Of a stretch of DNA of 64,000 nucleotides, positions 17,929-28,752 are shown in pieces. The translations under genes were made by a program, and so were the position numbers. Every line of letters starts with the position of its first letter. Positions within the stretch are counted from its first letter, which is position 1. The stretch comes from Lactiplantibacillus mudanjiangensis (lineage in GTDB: Bacteria > Bacillota > Bacilli > Lactobacillales > Lactobacillaceae): contig NZ_BJDY01000002.1 of the NCBI RefSeq assembly GCF_005405385.1, forward strand, positions 682,001 through 746,000, written 5' to 3'. The notes beneath the pieces are model-generated. The model saw nothing but the letters and a program-made list of their open reading frames with translations, did no database searches and was not told the DNA's origin.

Positions 17929-18225
17929 CTATTTTGAACTTTTTTCATTGGGATACTTTTGATTCAACTTGGCGATATTTTGTTGCGCCACTTCATCAAA
18001 AGGAATATCTGCCCATTCGGCAACTTGTGAGAGATACCATAAGACATCGCCCATTTGTTTCGTTAATTGGTCTTTATTCAAACTTTCACCGTGGAAGGTG
18101 TATTTTTTTACTAAATCAACTACTTGACCGGTTTCTGATGCCAATCCTAACGATAAGTTCGTCAAAACTTGTTCATTGCCGTAAAGTGTTCGATTTGCTA
18201 AAGCTTGATAGTCATTAAATTCCAA
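17929..18225 (-). CDS. MazG-like nucleotide pyrophosphohydrolase family protein
   Basis: 98 residues, the length of a single MazG-like domain. All-alpha with the metal-binding pattern spread over GLASETGQVVDLVKK and MGDVLWYLSQVA (Glu, Asp ligands). Such proteins hydrolyse (d)NTPs to monophosphates or house-clean aberrant nucleotides; the substrate is unknown. The ExxE portion is less regular than in canonical MazG, with Gln-Val-Val-Asp after the first Glu, so activity should not be assumed. Its start is 1 bp from the ysxC stop, so the two are co-transcribed. Confidence 0.75.
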   Translation of the reverse strand: MEFNDYQALANRTLYGNEQVLTNLSLGLASETGQVVDLVKKYTFHGESLNKDQLTKQMGDVLWYLSQVAEWADIPFDEVAQQNIAKLNQKYPNEKSSK

Positions 18226-18226
18226 C

Positions 18227-18820
18227 TTACTTGCCCCCTACTGTGTGTGATTCAATCCATTGCCAAACCGCGTCTTTACCCGTTTTAGTTTTCGCTGAAA
18301 ACGCAATAAAGTCGTCATTAGGCTGAAAATTCAACGTTTTTTTAATAAGACTTTCCTGTTTATTCCACTTACCACGTGGAATTTTATCACTCTTTGTCGC
18401 CACTACGAGTAACGGCATCTTGTAATACCGCAACCACTCGTACATCGCCACATCGTCTTTGGTTGGTGCATGCCGCGCATCCACTAAAATAATCACACCG
18501 CGTAACGTTTCTCGATTAGTCAAATAAGTCTCAATCATTTGACCAAATTGTTCCCGCGCTTTTTTTGACACCTTCGCATAGCCATAACCAGGCACATCGA
18601 CAAAATAAAGCTGTTCCTCAACTTTATAAAAGTTCAACGTTTGCGTTTTTCCTGGTTGGCTAGATGTCCGCGCATAGCTATTACGGTTGATCAACACATT
18701 AATCAAGGACGATTTACCAACATTGGAACGACCCGCTAACGCAATTTCTGGAAACCCCGTTGTGGGATATTGGCTAGGCGCCACCGCGCTCATCACTAGT
18801 TCTACGTTATGCACTTCCAT
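18227..18820 (-). CDS. ysxC: Ribosome biogenesis GTPase YsxC/EngB
   Basis: 197 residues with GTPase motifs GRSNVGKSS (G1, about 30), the T of SSQPGKT (G2), DVPGYG (G3), TKSDKI (G4) and FSAKTKTG (G5). YsxC is required for late 50S assembly in Firmicutes. It is encoded downstream of clpX and upstream of the MazG-like gene; the clpX-ysxC linkage is also seen in Bacillus, where Lon genes intervene. Confidence 0.95.
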   Translation of the reverse strand: MEVHNVELVMSAVAPSQYPTTGFPEIALAGRSNVGKSSLINVLINRNSYARTSSQPGKTQTLNFYKVEEQLYFVDVPGYGYAKVSKKAREQFGQMIETYLTNRETLRGVIILVDARHAPTKDDVAMYEWLRYYKMPLLVVATKSDKIPRGKWNKQESLIKKTLNFQPNDDFIAFSAKTKTGKDAVWQWIESHTVGGK

Positions 18821-18934
18821 CTTAAATAACTCCTCTACCTAAATAGTCTTTTTCCATTCTAACACATTTTTAAGTGACCGCCGTCGCTAGCGCTCAGAAT
18901 TAATAACGCCTTGACGATCAGCTTAAACAGCAGT

Positions 18935-18968
18935 CGGGACCGCAATAACGTGGGTTATTGCGGTCCCG
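18935..18968. terminator. Strong hairpin after clpX
   Basis: CGGGACCGCAATAAC / GTTATTGCGGTCCCG, a 15-bp perfect stem with a short loop. It lacks a clear T run, so termination is inferred from position 45 nt past the clpX stop. Confidence 0.6.
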
Positions 18969-19012
18969 ATTAATTGCCAGTTAGTCAACCTAACTTTATT
19001 GCTAGTTTTACT

Positions 19013-20278
19013 TTATGAGGCTTTTTGATCTTCCAAAACCAATTCCGGTTCGGCATGATCAGCCACCGTTGCTTGTTTAATAATGACTTTTTTAACATCT
19101 TCACGACTTGGAATATCAAACATGATATCACGCATCGTATCTTCAATGATTGACCGCAAGCCACGAGCACCGGTGTTACGAGCTAAGGCTTCTTCTGCAA
19201 TCGCCATTAACGCATCATCATCAAATTGTAATTCAACACCATCTAAGGATAGTAGACGTTGATATTGTTTAACCAAAGCGTTCTTAGGTTCTGTCAAGAT
19301 CCGAACTAAGTCATCTTCAGTTAACCGTTCTAAGGCCGTCAAAATTGGTAATCGTCCAATAAATTCTGGAATTAATCCGAATTGTAAGAGATCTTCCGGC
19401 ACAACTTGTTGCATTAAACTCTTAGTATCATCTAAGACCGCATTCTTACCGTCTGTATCTGAACCAAAACCAATCGTCTTATCACCTAAGCGACGTTTAA
19501 CGATGTCTTCAATGCCATCAAAAGCCCCACCAACGATGAATAAGATGTTGGTTGTATCAATTTGAATGAACTCTTGTTGAGGATGCTTACGACCACCCTG
19601 TGGTGGCACATTGGCAATGGTGCCTTCCAAGATCTTTAACAGCGCTTGTTGGACCCCTTCACCAGAAACATCCCGTGTAATGGAGACATTTTCACTCTTC
19701 TTGGCAATCTTATCAATTTCATCAATATAGATGATCCCTTTTTCAGCGCGTTCAACGTCATAATCGGCGTTTTGCAACAACTTCAACAGGATATTTTCAA
19801 CGTCTTCACCAACATAACCAGCTTCGGTTAAAGTCGTGGCATCCGCAATGGCAAATGGCACATCCAAAATGCGAGCTAAACTTTGGGCTAAGAACGTTTT
19901 CCCAGAACCAGTAGGTCCAACTAAACTAATATTACTTTTTTGTAATTCAGGGCCATCAGTATCCGCATCACCCTGGTCAGCCATGGCTTTAACGCGCTTG
20001 TAGTGGTTGTAGACCGCTACGGATAACGTCCGTTTGGCTTCATTTTGACCGATTACATATTGGTCCAATTCGTCAACAATTTCCTTCGGCGTTGGGATAT
20101 CTGTTAATTCACTTGAGCGTTCTTCGCTGAACTCTTCATCGATAATTTCTTTACATAAATCGATACATTCATTACAGATATAAACGCCGGGGCCGGCGAC
20201 AATTTTTTTAACTTGATCTTGTGACTTTCCACAAAATGAGCAGTTAACTGGGCCGTTCGTCTCGGTATTTTCAAACAT
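19013..20278 (-). CDS. clpX: ATP-dependent Clp protease ATP-binding subunit ClpX
   Basis: 421 residues. N-terminal zinc domain with Cys13, Cys16, Cys35, Cys38; Walker A GPTGSGKT (121-128); Walker [16 protein letters not shown] pore-loop vicinity; IGF-type ClpP contact loop (TIGFGSDT); and the sensor-2 arginine in [10 protein letters not shown]. ClpX unfolds substrates for ClpP. It follows tig on the same strand, a standard pairing. The C-terminus is normal. Confidence 0.98.
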   Translation of the reverse strand: MFENTETNGPVNCSFCGKSQDQVKKIVAGPGVYICNECIDLCKEIIDEEFSEERSSELTDIPTPKEIVDELDQYVIGQNEAKRTLSVAVYNHYKRVKAMADQGDADTDGPELQKSNISLVGPTGSGKTFLAQSLARILDVPFAIADATTLTEAGYVGEDVENILLKLLQNADYDVERAEKGIIYIDEIDKIAKKSENVSITRDVSGEGVQQALLKILEGTIANVPPQGGRKHPQQEFIQIDTTNILFIVGGAFDGIEDIVKRRLGDKTIGFGSDTDGKNAVLDDTKSLMQQVVPEDLLQFGLIPEFIGRLPILTALERLTEDDLVRILTEPKNALVKQYQRLLSLDGVELQFDDDALMAIAEEALARNTGARGLRSIIEDTMRDIMFDIPSREDVKKVIIKQATVADHAEPELVLEDQKAS

Positions 20279-20410
20279 TCACTCTCACCTCATCGATGTA
20301 TTTACGTGTCTTAATCATAACAGAAAAGCCTCACTAAAACTAGCTAAGGCCCTGCTTATCTCCGTCCAATACTATACCACGCAAGGATTAAATTCAAAAA
20401 TTATTTGTCT

Positions 20411-20450
20411 AAAAAAGCGACCTTGGAAGGTCACCCCTCCAAGGTCGCTT
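20411..20450 (-). terminator. Terminator of tig
   Basis: AAGCGACCTTGGA / TCCAAGGTCGCTT 13-bp perfect stem followed on the minus strand by a T run; between tig and clpX, so clpX probably also has its own promoter. Confidence 0.88.
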
Positions 20451-20472
20451 ATCAACACGGTAACAAATTTAA

Positions 20473-21789
20473 TTATTCGTTGTCGTCTTTTTTGTCATCA
20501 GCTTTAGCATTTTGCTTAGCCGTGTTGGCAATCATGTCAACAGCTTGGCGAATCGCAATGTCATGTGACAACATGTCATCAGTTAAAGCCCCACGAACAG
20601 CGCTTTCTTCCATGTTGTATTGACCAGCTAAGTCTTTAACTTCTGCATCAATTTCATCTTTAGAAGGCTTGATGTCTTCTGCTTCAACGATGGCTTCTAA
20701 GACCAAGTTAGTCTTAACCCGACGTTCAGCATCTGCAGCAAATTGCTTGTGCAAATCGTCTTCAGTCGTACCAGTTAATTGATAGTAAGTCTTAGGATCG
20801 ATACCTTGTTGTTGCATGTTAGCCAAGTATTGATCCATTTGACGATGAATATCGTCTTCCTTCATAGCATCAGGAATAGCTTCGATTTCAGCATTGTCAA
20901 CGGCTTGGTTTAAAGCTTCGTCTTCAATTGCATCATGAGCAGCTTGGTCCTTTTGTTCTTTAAGTTCTTCCTTGATCTTAGCTTTTAATTCTTCAAGGGT
21001 GTCAACATCTTCGTCAACGTCCTTTGCGAATTCGTCGTCTAATTCAGGGAGTTCCTTAGTCTTAACTTCGTGAACTGTAACCTTGAAAGTAGCTTCCTTA
21101 TCTTGCAAATCTTCTGCTTGATAATCTTTAGGGAAAGTTACCTTAACTTCGGTTTCGTCACCAGCTTTAACACCAACTAATTGGTCTTCAAAACCAGGGA
21201 TGAATGAATTTGAACCTAATTCAAGAGAATAGTTTTCAGATTCGCCACCTTCAAAAGTTTCGCCATCAACAAAGCCCTTGAAGTCGATAACAACCGTGTC
21301 GCCCTTAGCAGCTGGTTGGTCTTCTTTCAAGACTAATTCAGCTTGCTTTTCACGACGTGATTCTAATTCAGCATCAACGTCTTTAGCGTAAACACGCGTG
21401 TTTTGACGAGTGACACTAAGTTCTTTGTAGTCGCCTAATTTAACATCAGGTTTAACCGTCACAACGGCTTTTAATACCCAAGCTTGACCTTTTTCCATGC
21501 TGTCAACATCGATTTGAGGTTGATCAACTGGTTCGATTTCAGTATCTTTAATCGCTTGTTCGTAAGCTTCTGGAAGCACGATGTTCAAAGCATCTTGATA
21601 GAGTGCTTCTTCACCATACATTTGATTGAAGATTTGACGTGGAACCTTACCTTTACGGAAACCAGGTACGTTTAAATTCTTTTTAGTTTGTTGGAAAGCT
21701 TTTTCGATTCCTTCTTGGATCTTGTCAGCACCAATTTCGAATGTTAATTCGCCTTGGTTGCCTTCTTTCTTTTCCCACTTTGCAGCCAT
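20473..21789 (-). CDS. tig: Trigger factor
   Basis: 438 residues in three parts: N-terminal ribosome-binding domain with the [12 protein letters not shown] signature (about 44-55), FKBP-type peptidyl-prolyl isomerase domain (about 150-245, [15 protein letters not shown]), and a long helical C-terminal chaperone region with an acidic tail. It binds nascent chains at the ribosome exit tunnel. A GGAGGG ribosome binding site precedes the ATG. Confidence 0.98.
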   Translation of the reverse strand: MAAKWEKKEGNQGELTFEIGADKIQEGIEKAFQQTKKNLNVPGFRKGKVPRQIFNQMYGEEALYQDALNIVLPEAYEQAIKDTEIEPVDQPQIDVDSMEKGQAWVLKAVVTVKPDVKLGDYKELSVTRQNTRVYAKDVDAELESRREKQAELVLKEDQPAAKGDTVVIDFKGFVDGETFEGGESENYSLELGSNSFIPGFEDQLVGVKAGDETEVKVTFPKDYQAEDLQDKEATFKVTVHEVKTKELPELDDEFAKDVDEDVDTLEELKAKIKEELKEQKDQAAHDAIEDEALNQAVDNAEIEAIPDAMKEDDIHRQMDQYLANMQQQGIDPKTYYQLTGTTEDDLHKQFAADAERRVKTNLVLEAIVEAEDIKPSKDEIDAEVKDLAGQYNMEESAVRGALTDDMLSHDIAIRQAVDMIANTAKQNAKADDKKDDNE

Positions 21790-21846
21790 TGTATTCCCTC
21801 CGAAACATTAATTTTTCTACAATTCAAGTCAATTGCATACTTGTTA

Positions 21847-21875
21847 AGTTTAACCTATCACTTCTATAAAGTAAA
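21847..21875 (-). promoter_or_regulatory. Predicted promoter of tig
   Basis: Minus strand: TTTACT, 17-bp spacer, TAAACT, about 58 nt before the start. Confidence 0.5.
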
Positions 21876-21930
21876 CCAAATCAACTAAAAAAGCGCTAGA
21901 TCACTCGTTCTATTGTTAGTTTTCCTAAAA

Positions 21931-21962
21931 AAAGAGACTTGGAAGAAAACTCCCAAGTCTCT
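21931..21962 (-). terminator. Terminator of tuf
   Basis: Minus strand hairpin AGAGACTTGG / CCAAGTCTCT followed by a run of seven T residues, 30 nt past the tuf stop. Confidence 0.85.
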
Positions 21963-21993
21963 CTTATTTGAAACAATGAAAATCAGTTAGAGA

Positions 21994-23181
<1,188 letters not shown>

Positions 23182-23253
23182 TAATGAAACCTCCTGTGAT
23201 TTTCGCAAGAATAATGTCAGCACAAGCAATGCCCTGACAATTCTTTAGTTAAT

Positions 23254-23282
23254 ATTATACTACATCCTAGTGAAAAGGCCAA
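23254..23282 (-). promoter_or_regulatory. Proximal tuf promoter
   Basis: Minus strand: TTGGCC, 17-bp spacer, TATAAT; about 72 nt upstream of the tuf ATG. Confidence 0.6.
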
Positions 23283-23313
23283 ATGTCGCACCCATCACTA
23301 AGAATCCTTAAAT

Positions 23314-23342
23314 ATTATATATAGTGCCATCTCATTTGTAAA
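23314..23342 (-). promoter_or_regulatory. Distal tuf promoter
   Basis: Minus strand: TTTACA, 17-bp spacer, TATAAT; exactly 60 bp upstream of the proximal promoter. The -35 and -10 are both close to consensus. Confidence 0.6.
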
Positions 23343-23398
23343 CAGATATTATTCAAAAAATTGAATTTTTGTAAGTAAATCCTTATTGCTTTCAATTT

Positions 23399-24316
23399 TT
23401 AACCCAATTCTGCCGTCATTTCTTGAATTTTGAGCTGATTAGCCAACATTTTTTCACCTGCAACCGTCAAATTTTGTGGTGTTACCCCCTGTTGTCGCGC
23501 AATTAATAATTTTATCCAAACATCGGCATCCGTAATAATCTTTTCTGGTTGTGGATATAAATACATTAATTGTAATGGCAAAACGGCTTGCAAGTTTTCA
23601 TATTGACCAGCATCCGTCTGACCGATTGTTGATTGCAACGTCTGATCAAGTTGCTGACTCGTCGCATCTTGACCAATCGCTGGTAGTGTTATTGGCACTA
23701 TCGTCAGTTCAGTCTGATCGAACCATCGAAATTGTACTGACGTGTCGATGCCAACCGCTCGTAACGTATATAACACTTCAACACGCACCAATTGCGATAA
23801 GAACGGATCAACCAATAAGAACTTGGCTGCTGTCAAATACTTAGTTAGTGTCAAATGTTGCGCAGCAGCTAAGCGTGCGGTTTGCTCAGCCACTGGTTGA
23901 TCTGCTAAATGCATAAATTGTCGCATCGTCACCGTTAATGTTTGGGCCATCGACTGTTCAGCTTGCGCTTCAGCAGTGACTACCTGTTGCTTAGCATCGC
24001 TTGCCCATGAAGATTCGGCCTGTTGAGCGGCAACGACAATGATGTGGGCCTTAATAAATTGATGACTGGCTAAAAGAATCGTTAAATAAAGGTTAAAATT
24101 AGTGGCAGTCGTCAAGTACGTTGCCTCAAATTCGGCCGCATACGTACTAGCAGCTGTATATTTTTGAGTCTTAGCTAAAGCCGGCACTAATTGTTGATTG
24201 ATCGCAAATGATTGCTCAGTTTGATACGCCGTTTCAAATAGGCTAGCTGCCTGTGACCAATGACCGGCATTTGCCGCTGTTTGCGCTTGGGTAAGTAGCG
24301 CACTAATTGTTGCCAT
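23399..24316 (-). CDS. Hypothetical TPR-like protein
   Basis: 305 residues, Ala- and Gln-rich, all-helical in appearance, no signal peptide. The N-terminal stretch AANAGHWSQAASLFETAY has the spacing of a tetratricopeptide repeat (W4-L7-A20 type pattern), followed by weaker repeats. The central part includes AAKFLLVDPFLSQLVRVEVL. No family beyond TPR-like is recognised. It is downstream of rnjB, separated from it by a terminator, with GGAGGAT before the ATG; it may live on readthrough or on a promoter hidden in the 40 nt after that terminator. Confidence 0.7.
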   Translation of the reverse strand: MATISALLTQAQTAANAGHWSQAASLFETAYQTEQSFAINQQLVPALAKTQKYTAASTYAAEFEATYLTTATNFNLYLTILLASHQFIKAHIIVVAAQQAESSWASDAKQQVVTAEAQAEQSMAQTLTVTMRQFMHLADQPVAEQTARLAAAQHLTLTKYLTAAKFLLVDPFLSQLVRVEVLYTLRAVGIDTSVQFRWFDQTELTIVPITLPAIGQDATSQQLDQTLQSTIGQTDAGQYENLQAVLPLQLMYLYPQPEKIITDADVWIKLLIARQQGVTPQNLTVAGEKMLANQLKIQEMTAELG

Positions 24317-24350
24317 GATGACTTATCCTCCTAAAAACTTAAACTTAGCA

Positions 24351-24376
24351 AAAAAGCCGGGGGTTAATCCCCGGCT
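24351..24376 (-). terminator. Terminator of dapA-rnjB
   Basis: AGCCGGGG / CCCCGGCT stem-loop with a T run on the minus strand, 11 nt past the rnjB stop. Confidence 0.85.
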
Positions 24377-24386
24377 AAACGTGCTT

Positions 24387-26117
24387 CTATGCTTCAGTTT
24401 CCGGCGTTTCAGCTGTACTATCCGCTGGTTTAGCCTTCTTGTGACGTCGATGATGCTGATTAACTTCCATAATAACAGGTAAGATAACCGGATGACGCTT
24501 CGTTTGATCCCATAAATAATGGTTCAACTTCTCACGCACGGCTTGCTTCAAATGACCCCAATCAAACTCCTTATTATCTAAGTTAGATTGTACGGTCTCT
24601 TTGACCAATTCAGCACTTTCTTGCATCAAATCTTTGCTCGTTTTGACGTACACAAATCCGCGTGACGTAATCTTTGGTGTTGAAATAATCTTTTTCTTCT
24701 TCCGGTCAATCGTGACTACTGCCACAAAAATCCCGTCTTCTGATAAGATCTTCCGGTCGCGCAACACAATGTTACCAATGTCGCCCACACCGATCCCGTC
24801 AATCATCGTATCGCCAATCTCAATTGAACCAGCCAGGTGCATATCATCGCCATCATAGCGTAATTGATCACCTTTAGCGGCAATAAAAATATGATCCGCT
24901 GGAATACCAACTTCTTTGGCGAATTCAGCATGTGAATCCAATAAACGATATTCACCTTGAATTGGAATAAAGTATTTTGGCTTCATAAAGTTCATCATTA
25001 ACTGTAAATCACGCTTAGTCGCATGACCTGATGAATTCAAATCATCAGCAATCGCCTTAACATCGGCGCCAGCTCGGTAAATCATGTCCCGCGTCTTGGC
25101 AACCACCGTTTCCATCGAATGTGATGGTGTGGTCGTAATGAAGACTAAATCGCCAGCTTCGATATTCACCTTGCCTTCTTGCTTGTTGGACATGCGTTGC
25201 AACGCTTTGATTGGTTCACCCATTCGACCCGTTTGTAGGATCACTGTTTCAGTTGGTTTGAGTTTACCAATCGATTCCAATGGCACGACAACATTTTCAG
25301 GCATCCGTAATTTACCGAGTTTCACTGCCGTCTTAACAATACTCTCAACATCGCCAGGCATTAAAGCCACCTTGCGACCTGATTGTTCAGCTGCATCTAA
25401 GACTTGTTGCACACGTAAAATATTGGATGCAACCGAAGCCACAATAATACGACCATTATGATATTTGAACGCTTCTAAAACGTATGACGCAATTTCATGT
25501 TCACTAACCGGTTGATCAAAATTTTCAGCACTCGCCGAATCACTCAATAAGGCTAAAACGCCTTTAGAGCCGATTTCAGCTAAACGTGCAAAATCCGTTT
25601 GATAGCCTGGCATCGCCGTCTGATCGAACTTAAAATCGCCAGTATAAACGACTTGACCAGCATCTGTTTGTAACACAATTCCCATAGAATCTGGAATTGA
25701 ATGTGTTGTCCGGAAGAAAGAAACGGTCACACTACCAAAATCAATTTCTGTTTTTTCATCAACAACATGAAAATCATCAAATTTCTTAGCTTTAGGATCT
25801 TTTTGCAATTGAATTTTAGCCAATTCAATCGTTAATTCAGAACCAAAAACTGGGACGTTAAATTCATTTAAAAAATATGGTAACGCGCCAATCGCATCAG
25901 CATGGCCGTGTGTCAAGAAGACCCCAACAATGCGGTCAGTATTTTCCCGTAAATAACTGAAATCTGGAATCACAATGTCAATTCCAAGTAATTCATTTTC
26001 CGGGTATTTTAGCCCACAGTCTAAGATATAGATGTCTTCATCGACTTCGACAGCATACATATTTTTGCCATTTTCGCGAACCCCACCAAAGGGGGTTATT
26101 TGAACATTACTACTCAA
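24387..26117 (-). CDS. rnjB: Ribonuclease J2
   Basis: 576 residues with metallo-beta-lactamase, beta-CASP and C-terminal domains. The zinc motif reads HGHADAIG instead of the HGHEDHIG seen in the RNase J1 of this window, so two residues of the active motif (Glu, and the last His) are Ala. That is the typical sign of the J2 paralogue, which has weak nuclease activity and works as a partner of J1 in mRNA decay and processing. It follows dapA by 15 bp, the same pairing as in Bacillus. The tail is basic (HRRHKKAK) then acidic. Confidence 0.93.
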   Translation of the reverse strand: MSSNVQITPFGGVRENGKNMYAVEVDEDIYILDCGLKYPENELLGIDIVIPDFSYLRENTDRIVGVFLTHGHADAIGALPYFLNEFNVPVFGSELTIELAKIQLQKDPKAKKFDDFHVVDEKTEIDFGSVTVSFFRTTHSIPDSMGIVLQTDAGQVVYTGDFKFDQTAMPGYQTDFARLAEIGSKGVLALLSDSASAENFDQPVSEHEIASYVLEAFKYHNGRIIVASVASNILRVQQVLDAAEQSGRKVALMPGDVESIVKTAVKLGKLRMPENVVVPLESIGKLKPTETVILQTGRMGEPIKALQRMSNKQEGKVNIEAGDLVFITTTPSHSMETVVAKTRDMIYRAGADVKAIADDLNSSGHATKRDLQLMMNFMKPKYFIPIQGEYRLLDSHAEFAKEVGIPADHIFIAAKGDQLRYDGDDMHLAGSIEIGDTMIDGIGVGDIGNIVLRDRKILSEDGIFVAVVTIDRKKKKIISTPKITSRGFVYVKTSKDLMQESAELVKETVQSNLDNKEFDWGHLKQAVREKLNHYLWDQTKRHPVILPVIMEVNQHHRRHKKAKPADSTAETPETEA

Positions 26118-26132
26118 TTATTTCACCTTGAT

Positions 26133-27008
26133 TCATTTAATATTTAATGTTTGATAAAGTTGACGTTCTTGTTCGACCGTTAGCGGCAAGATTGGTAACC
26201 GAGGTTCACCCACGGGTTGACCAAGATGGTTCAAGGCCGCCTTAACTGGGGATGGTGATGGGTAGCTGAATAGCGCACTCATCTTAGGCGTTAAATCGCG
26301 TTGATATTTGGCAGCCGTTGCAACGTCACCCGTTGCGACCGCTTGAAACATCGCCGTCATTTCATCACCATATACGTGACTGGCAACTGAGATGACACCC
26401 GCGCCACCAATTTCTTTAGCGGCTAAGCTTTGGGCATCTTCACCAGTGTAAACGAGAAAATCAGCCGGCGCATTTTCAACCAGCGCACCAAATTCTTCCA
26501 TCGATGCACATTGCTTGATCCCAATAATATTCGGATTTTTAGCTAGTTCAAGGACAGTATTAACCGCCATCTTGACTACCACTCGTCCAGGAATATTATA
26601 AATAATCACTGGTAAACCGCCTTGATCAGCAATCGCGGTAAAATGCGCAATCATCCCAGCTTGATTAGGTTTATTATAGTAAGGGACGACGACTAAAGCC
26701 GCATCGATCCCCTTAATTTCACTAACCTTTTTCGTAAAGTCAATCGTTGCTGCAGTATTGTTTGATCCAGTACCTGCGACAATTGGCACCCGACCAGCAA
26801 CAATTTCAGCGGTCTTCGTAATTAAATGTAATTTTTCTGTTTCCGACAACGTTGGGGCTTCACCGGTAGTGCCACCCACAATTAAGCCTTGGGTCCCATG
26901 CGCCAACAAATGTTCGATTAAACTGCTTAAGCGAGCATCATCAATTTGTTGTTGATCGTCAAAGGGCGTCACCATAGCCGTCATTAAATCTACATTTTCA
27001 AAGTTCAT
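26133..27008 (-). CDS. dapA: 4-hydroxy-tetrahydrodipicolinate synthase
   Basis: 291 residues, TIM-barrel. The pyruvate-binding GGTTGEAPTLS segment (about 43-53), YNIPGR (about 135) and the Schiff-base lysine in GIKQCAS (about 163) are present. It condenses pyruvate with aspartate semialdehyde to start the lysine/diaminopimelate branch needed for peptidoglycan. It is first in a dapA-rnjB unit. AAGGAG precedes the ATG. The leader contains a short hairpin but is too short for a lysine riboswitch. Confidence 0.95.
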   Translation of the reverse strand: MNFENVDLMTAMVTPFDDQQQIDDARLSSLIEHLLAHGTQGLIVGGTTGEAPTLSETEKLHLITKTAEIVAGRVPIVAGTGSNNTAATIDFTKKVSEIKGIDAALVVVPYYNKPNQAGMIAHFTAIADQGGLPVIIYNIPGRVVVKMAVNTVLELAKNPNIIGIKQCASMEEFGALVENAPADFLVYTGEDAQSLAAKEIGGAGVISVASHVYGDEMTAMFQAVATGDVATAAKYQRDLTPKMSALFSYPSPSPVKAALNHLGQPVGEPRLPILPLTVEQERQLYQTLNIK

Positions 27009-27037
27009 GTATTAAAACTCCTTATTATCAAATTTTA

Positions 27038-27055
27038 CAAATACCATTGTATTTG
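27038..27055 (-). promoter_or_regulatory. Small hairpin in the dapA leader
   Basis: CAAATAC/GTATTTG 7-bp inverted repeat with a 4-nt loop, about 30 nt before the dapA ATG and upstream of the AAGGAG site. Role unknown; it might be an operator or an mRNA-stabilising hairpin. Confidence 0.35.
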
Positions 27056-27132
27056 TGCCGAATAAGTAACTCTCCTCAGTTTACCACATTTTATGCGAAA
27101 GCCATAGCTAGACCACAGTTCTCATCTATCGG

Positions 27133-28338
27133 CTAGCCGGGGTGCCGTTTCGACCAAAAATAACCACCCCATAAGCTAAATGCCACCAGTTCTAAACCAG
27201 CTGTTACCAAAAAGATCGGTGGGTACCCCCAACGATTGGCGATTATGGCCGCTAGTCCTGGTCCAACAACATTTCCCAAAGCTTGGGCTGATTGATTGTA
27301 ACTAAATACCCGACCAAAAACAGCTCGGGGAATTTTTTGCACCGTTAACATTTGTAAAGCTGGCAATAACGCTGCATCCGCAATCCCCAACACAAATCGT
27401 AAGCTCATCAATTGCCAGATTTGCGTCACTTGGCTTGTCAAAAACAAATTAATAATGGCTAAACTGAAAAACCACCCTAAACACGTCGTTGCTCCCCACT
27501 TGTCTAGTAATCGGCCAACCCAGCGTGCCATTAAAATGGTGGCTAGTCCCGGTGCAGCCGCAACTAACCCCGTGAGTATAATTAAATCTTGCGGTGAGCC
27601 GTTCGACCCTAGTTGCCGAACAAACAAGCTCAAAATAGGCGTACTCGCATTTGTCGTTGCTTGAATCACCAGTAAAGAAGTTAACAAGGCCCCGAAAAAT
27701 GGCCAGCCAATTTGCTCTAGCACTGGACGTAACGGCGGTAACGCTTGACGAGTAATCGGTGTCACCGTTTCTTGAACGCCCCACCAAGTTAGACCAAAGA
27801 CACCACTCATTAAAAGACCCGTAATCAAAAAAGCCCCCCGATACCCAACGGTGCTAGCCAGGCCGCTACCAATCAGCGGCCCTAACAACGTACCAATAAT
27901 ACTACCGGTGACTAATTTACTTAACCATTGTCCACGGCTATCAGCCGGAGCTGTCAATGAAATCAAGGCGTTGGCATTATTGATGTATCCAGAAAAGGCC
28001 CCTTGCAACGCTCGCATCAACAACAAAACACCAACATTGGGCGCTAGGCCAACCCCAATAATGGTTAGCGTCATGATTCCCGATGCTCGTAAACACATCA
28101 ATTTACGGCCTTTGCGATCAGCCAGTCGGCCCCACAATGGCGCCGCAATGGCCTTACATGCATAAGTAATGGCAAACGCGAATGCGCCTAAACTATTTAG
28201 CTGGCTAGTCGTAAAATGTCCCAACGTATTAATATAAAGCACAATAAACGGTAACGTCATCGCATTACCCAATTCCGTAATTAAACTGCCGACCCACAGC
28301 ACACGAAAATTCCGTGTTAATGGTGTTGTCACTAACAT
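27133..28338 (-). CDS. MFS transporter, drug exporter type
   Basis: 401 residues, about twelve hydrophobic helices. The loop 2-3 signature GRLADRKGRKLM (about 65-76) is the standard MFS motif A, and GPLIGSGLAS (about 150) resembles motif C of drug:proton antiporters, so export is more likely than uptake. The substrate is unknown. It is a single gene upstream of dapA on the same strand, with 124 bp between them; no terminator is seen in that gap. Confidence 0.85.
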   Translation of the reverse strand: MLVTTPLTRNFRVLWVGSLITELGNAMTLPFIVLYINTLGHFTTSQLNSLGAFAFAITYACKAIAAPLWGRLADRKGRKLMCLRASGIMTLTIIGVGLAPNVGVLLLMRALQGAFSGYINNANALISLTAPADSRGQWLSKLVTGSIIGTLLGPLIGSGLASTVGYRGAFLITGLLMSGVFGLTWWGVQETVTPITRQALPPLRPVLEQIGWPFFGALLTSLLVIQATTNASTPILSLFVRQLGSNGSPQDLIILTGLVAAAPGLATILMARWVGRLLDKWGATTCLGWFFSLAIINLFLTSQVTQIWQLMSLRFVLGIADAALLPALQMLTVQKIPRAVFGRVFSYNQSAQALGNVVGPGLAAIIANRWGYPPIFLVTAGLELVAFSLWGGYFWSKRHPG

Positions 28339-28440
28339 ATCAATCGCTCCTTTAAACTAATAAGTCTAGGATAGCGAACGACTGTTTGTATCATGTAAAT
28401 AGTATGTATAGTTTTCGTAATTTATATTTGGGTATAAAAA

Positions 28441-28460
28441 AAGCCGCCAACTGGCAGCTT
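28441..28460 (-). terminator. Terminator of rpsO
   Basis: AAGC-GCCA/TGGC-GCTT hairpin followed by a T run on the minus strand, 14 nt after the rpsO stop. Confidence 0.8.
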
Positions 28461-28473
28461 TTGAAAATCAATA

Positions 28474-28743
28474 TTAACGACGAAGACCAAGACTTTGGAT
28501 TAAGTCACGGTAACGGTTAACGTCTTCTTTACGTAAGTAAGCTAACAAGTTACGACGATGACCAATTTTCTTCATCAACCCACGTTGTGAATGAAAATCC
28601 TTCTTGTGAACACGTAAATGTTCGTTTAATTCGTTGATGTCTTCAGTTAAAACTGCAACTTGAACTTCAACTGAACCAGTATCGCCTTCGTGACGGGCAT
28701 ACTTATTAATAAGTTCCGTCTTCTTTTCGCGTGAAATTGCCAT
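28474..28743 (-). CDS. rpsO: 30S ribosomal protein S15
   Basis: 89 residues, exact family length ([15 protein letters not shown] start, LIQSLGLRR end). It binds 16S rRNA early in 30S assembly. The frame is open far upstream, but the conserved start and the AAAGGTGG site at 28753-28760 set the ATG at 28743. The leader shows a possible anti-ribosome-binding-site pairing (28771-28819), in keeping with S15 autoregulation known in other bacteria. Confidence 0.98.
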   Translation of the reverse strand: MAISREKKTELINKYARHEGDTGSVEVQVAVLTEDINELNEHLRVHKKDFHSQRGLMKKIGHRRNLLAYLRKEDVNRYRDLIQSLGLRR

Positions 28744-28752
28744 GTGTATCAA

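Noticed and set aside
27009-27132. Lysine riboswitch or T-box upstream of dapA
   Set aside because: The gap is only 124 bp and shows no T-box or L-box core; just a 7-bp hairpin.
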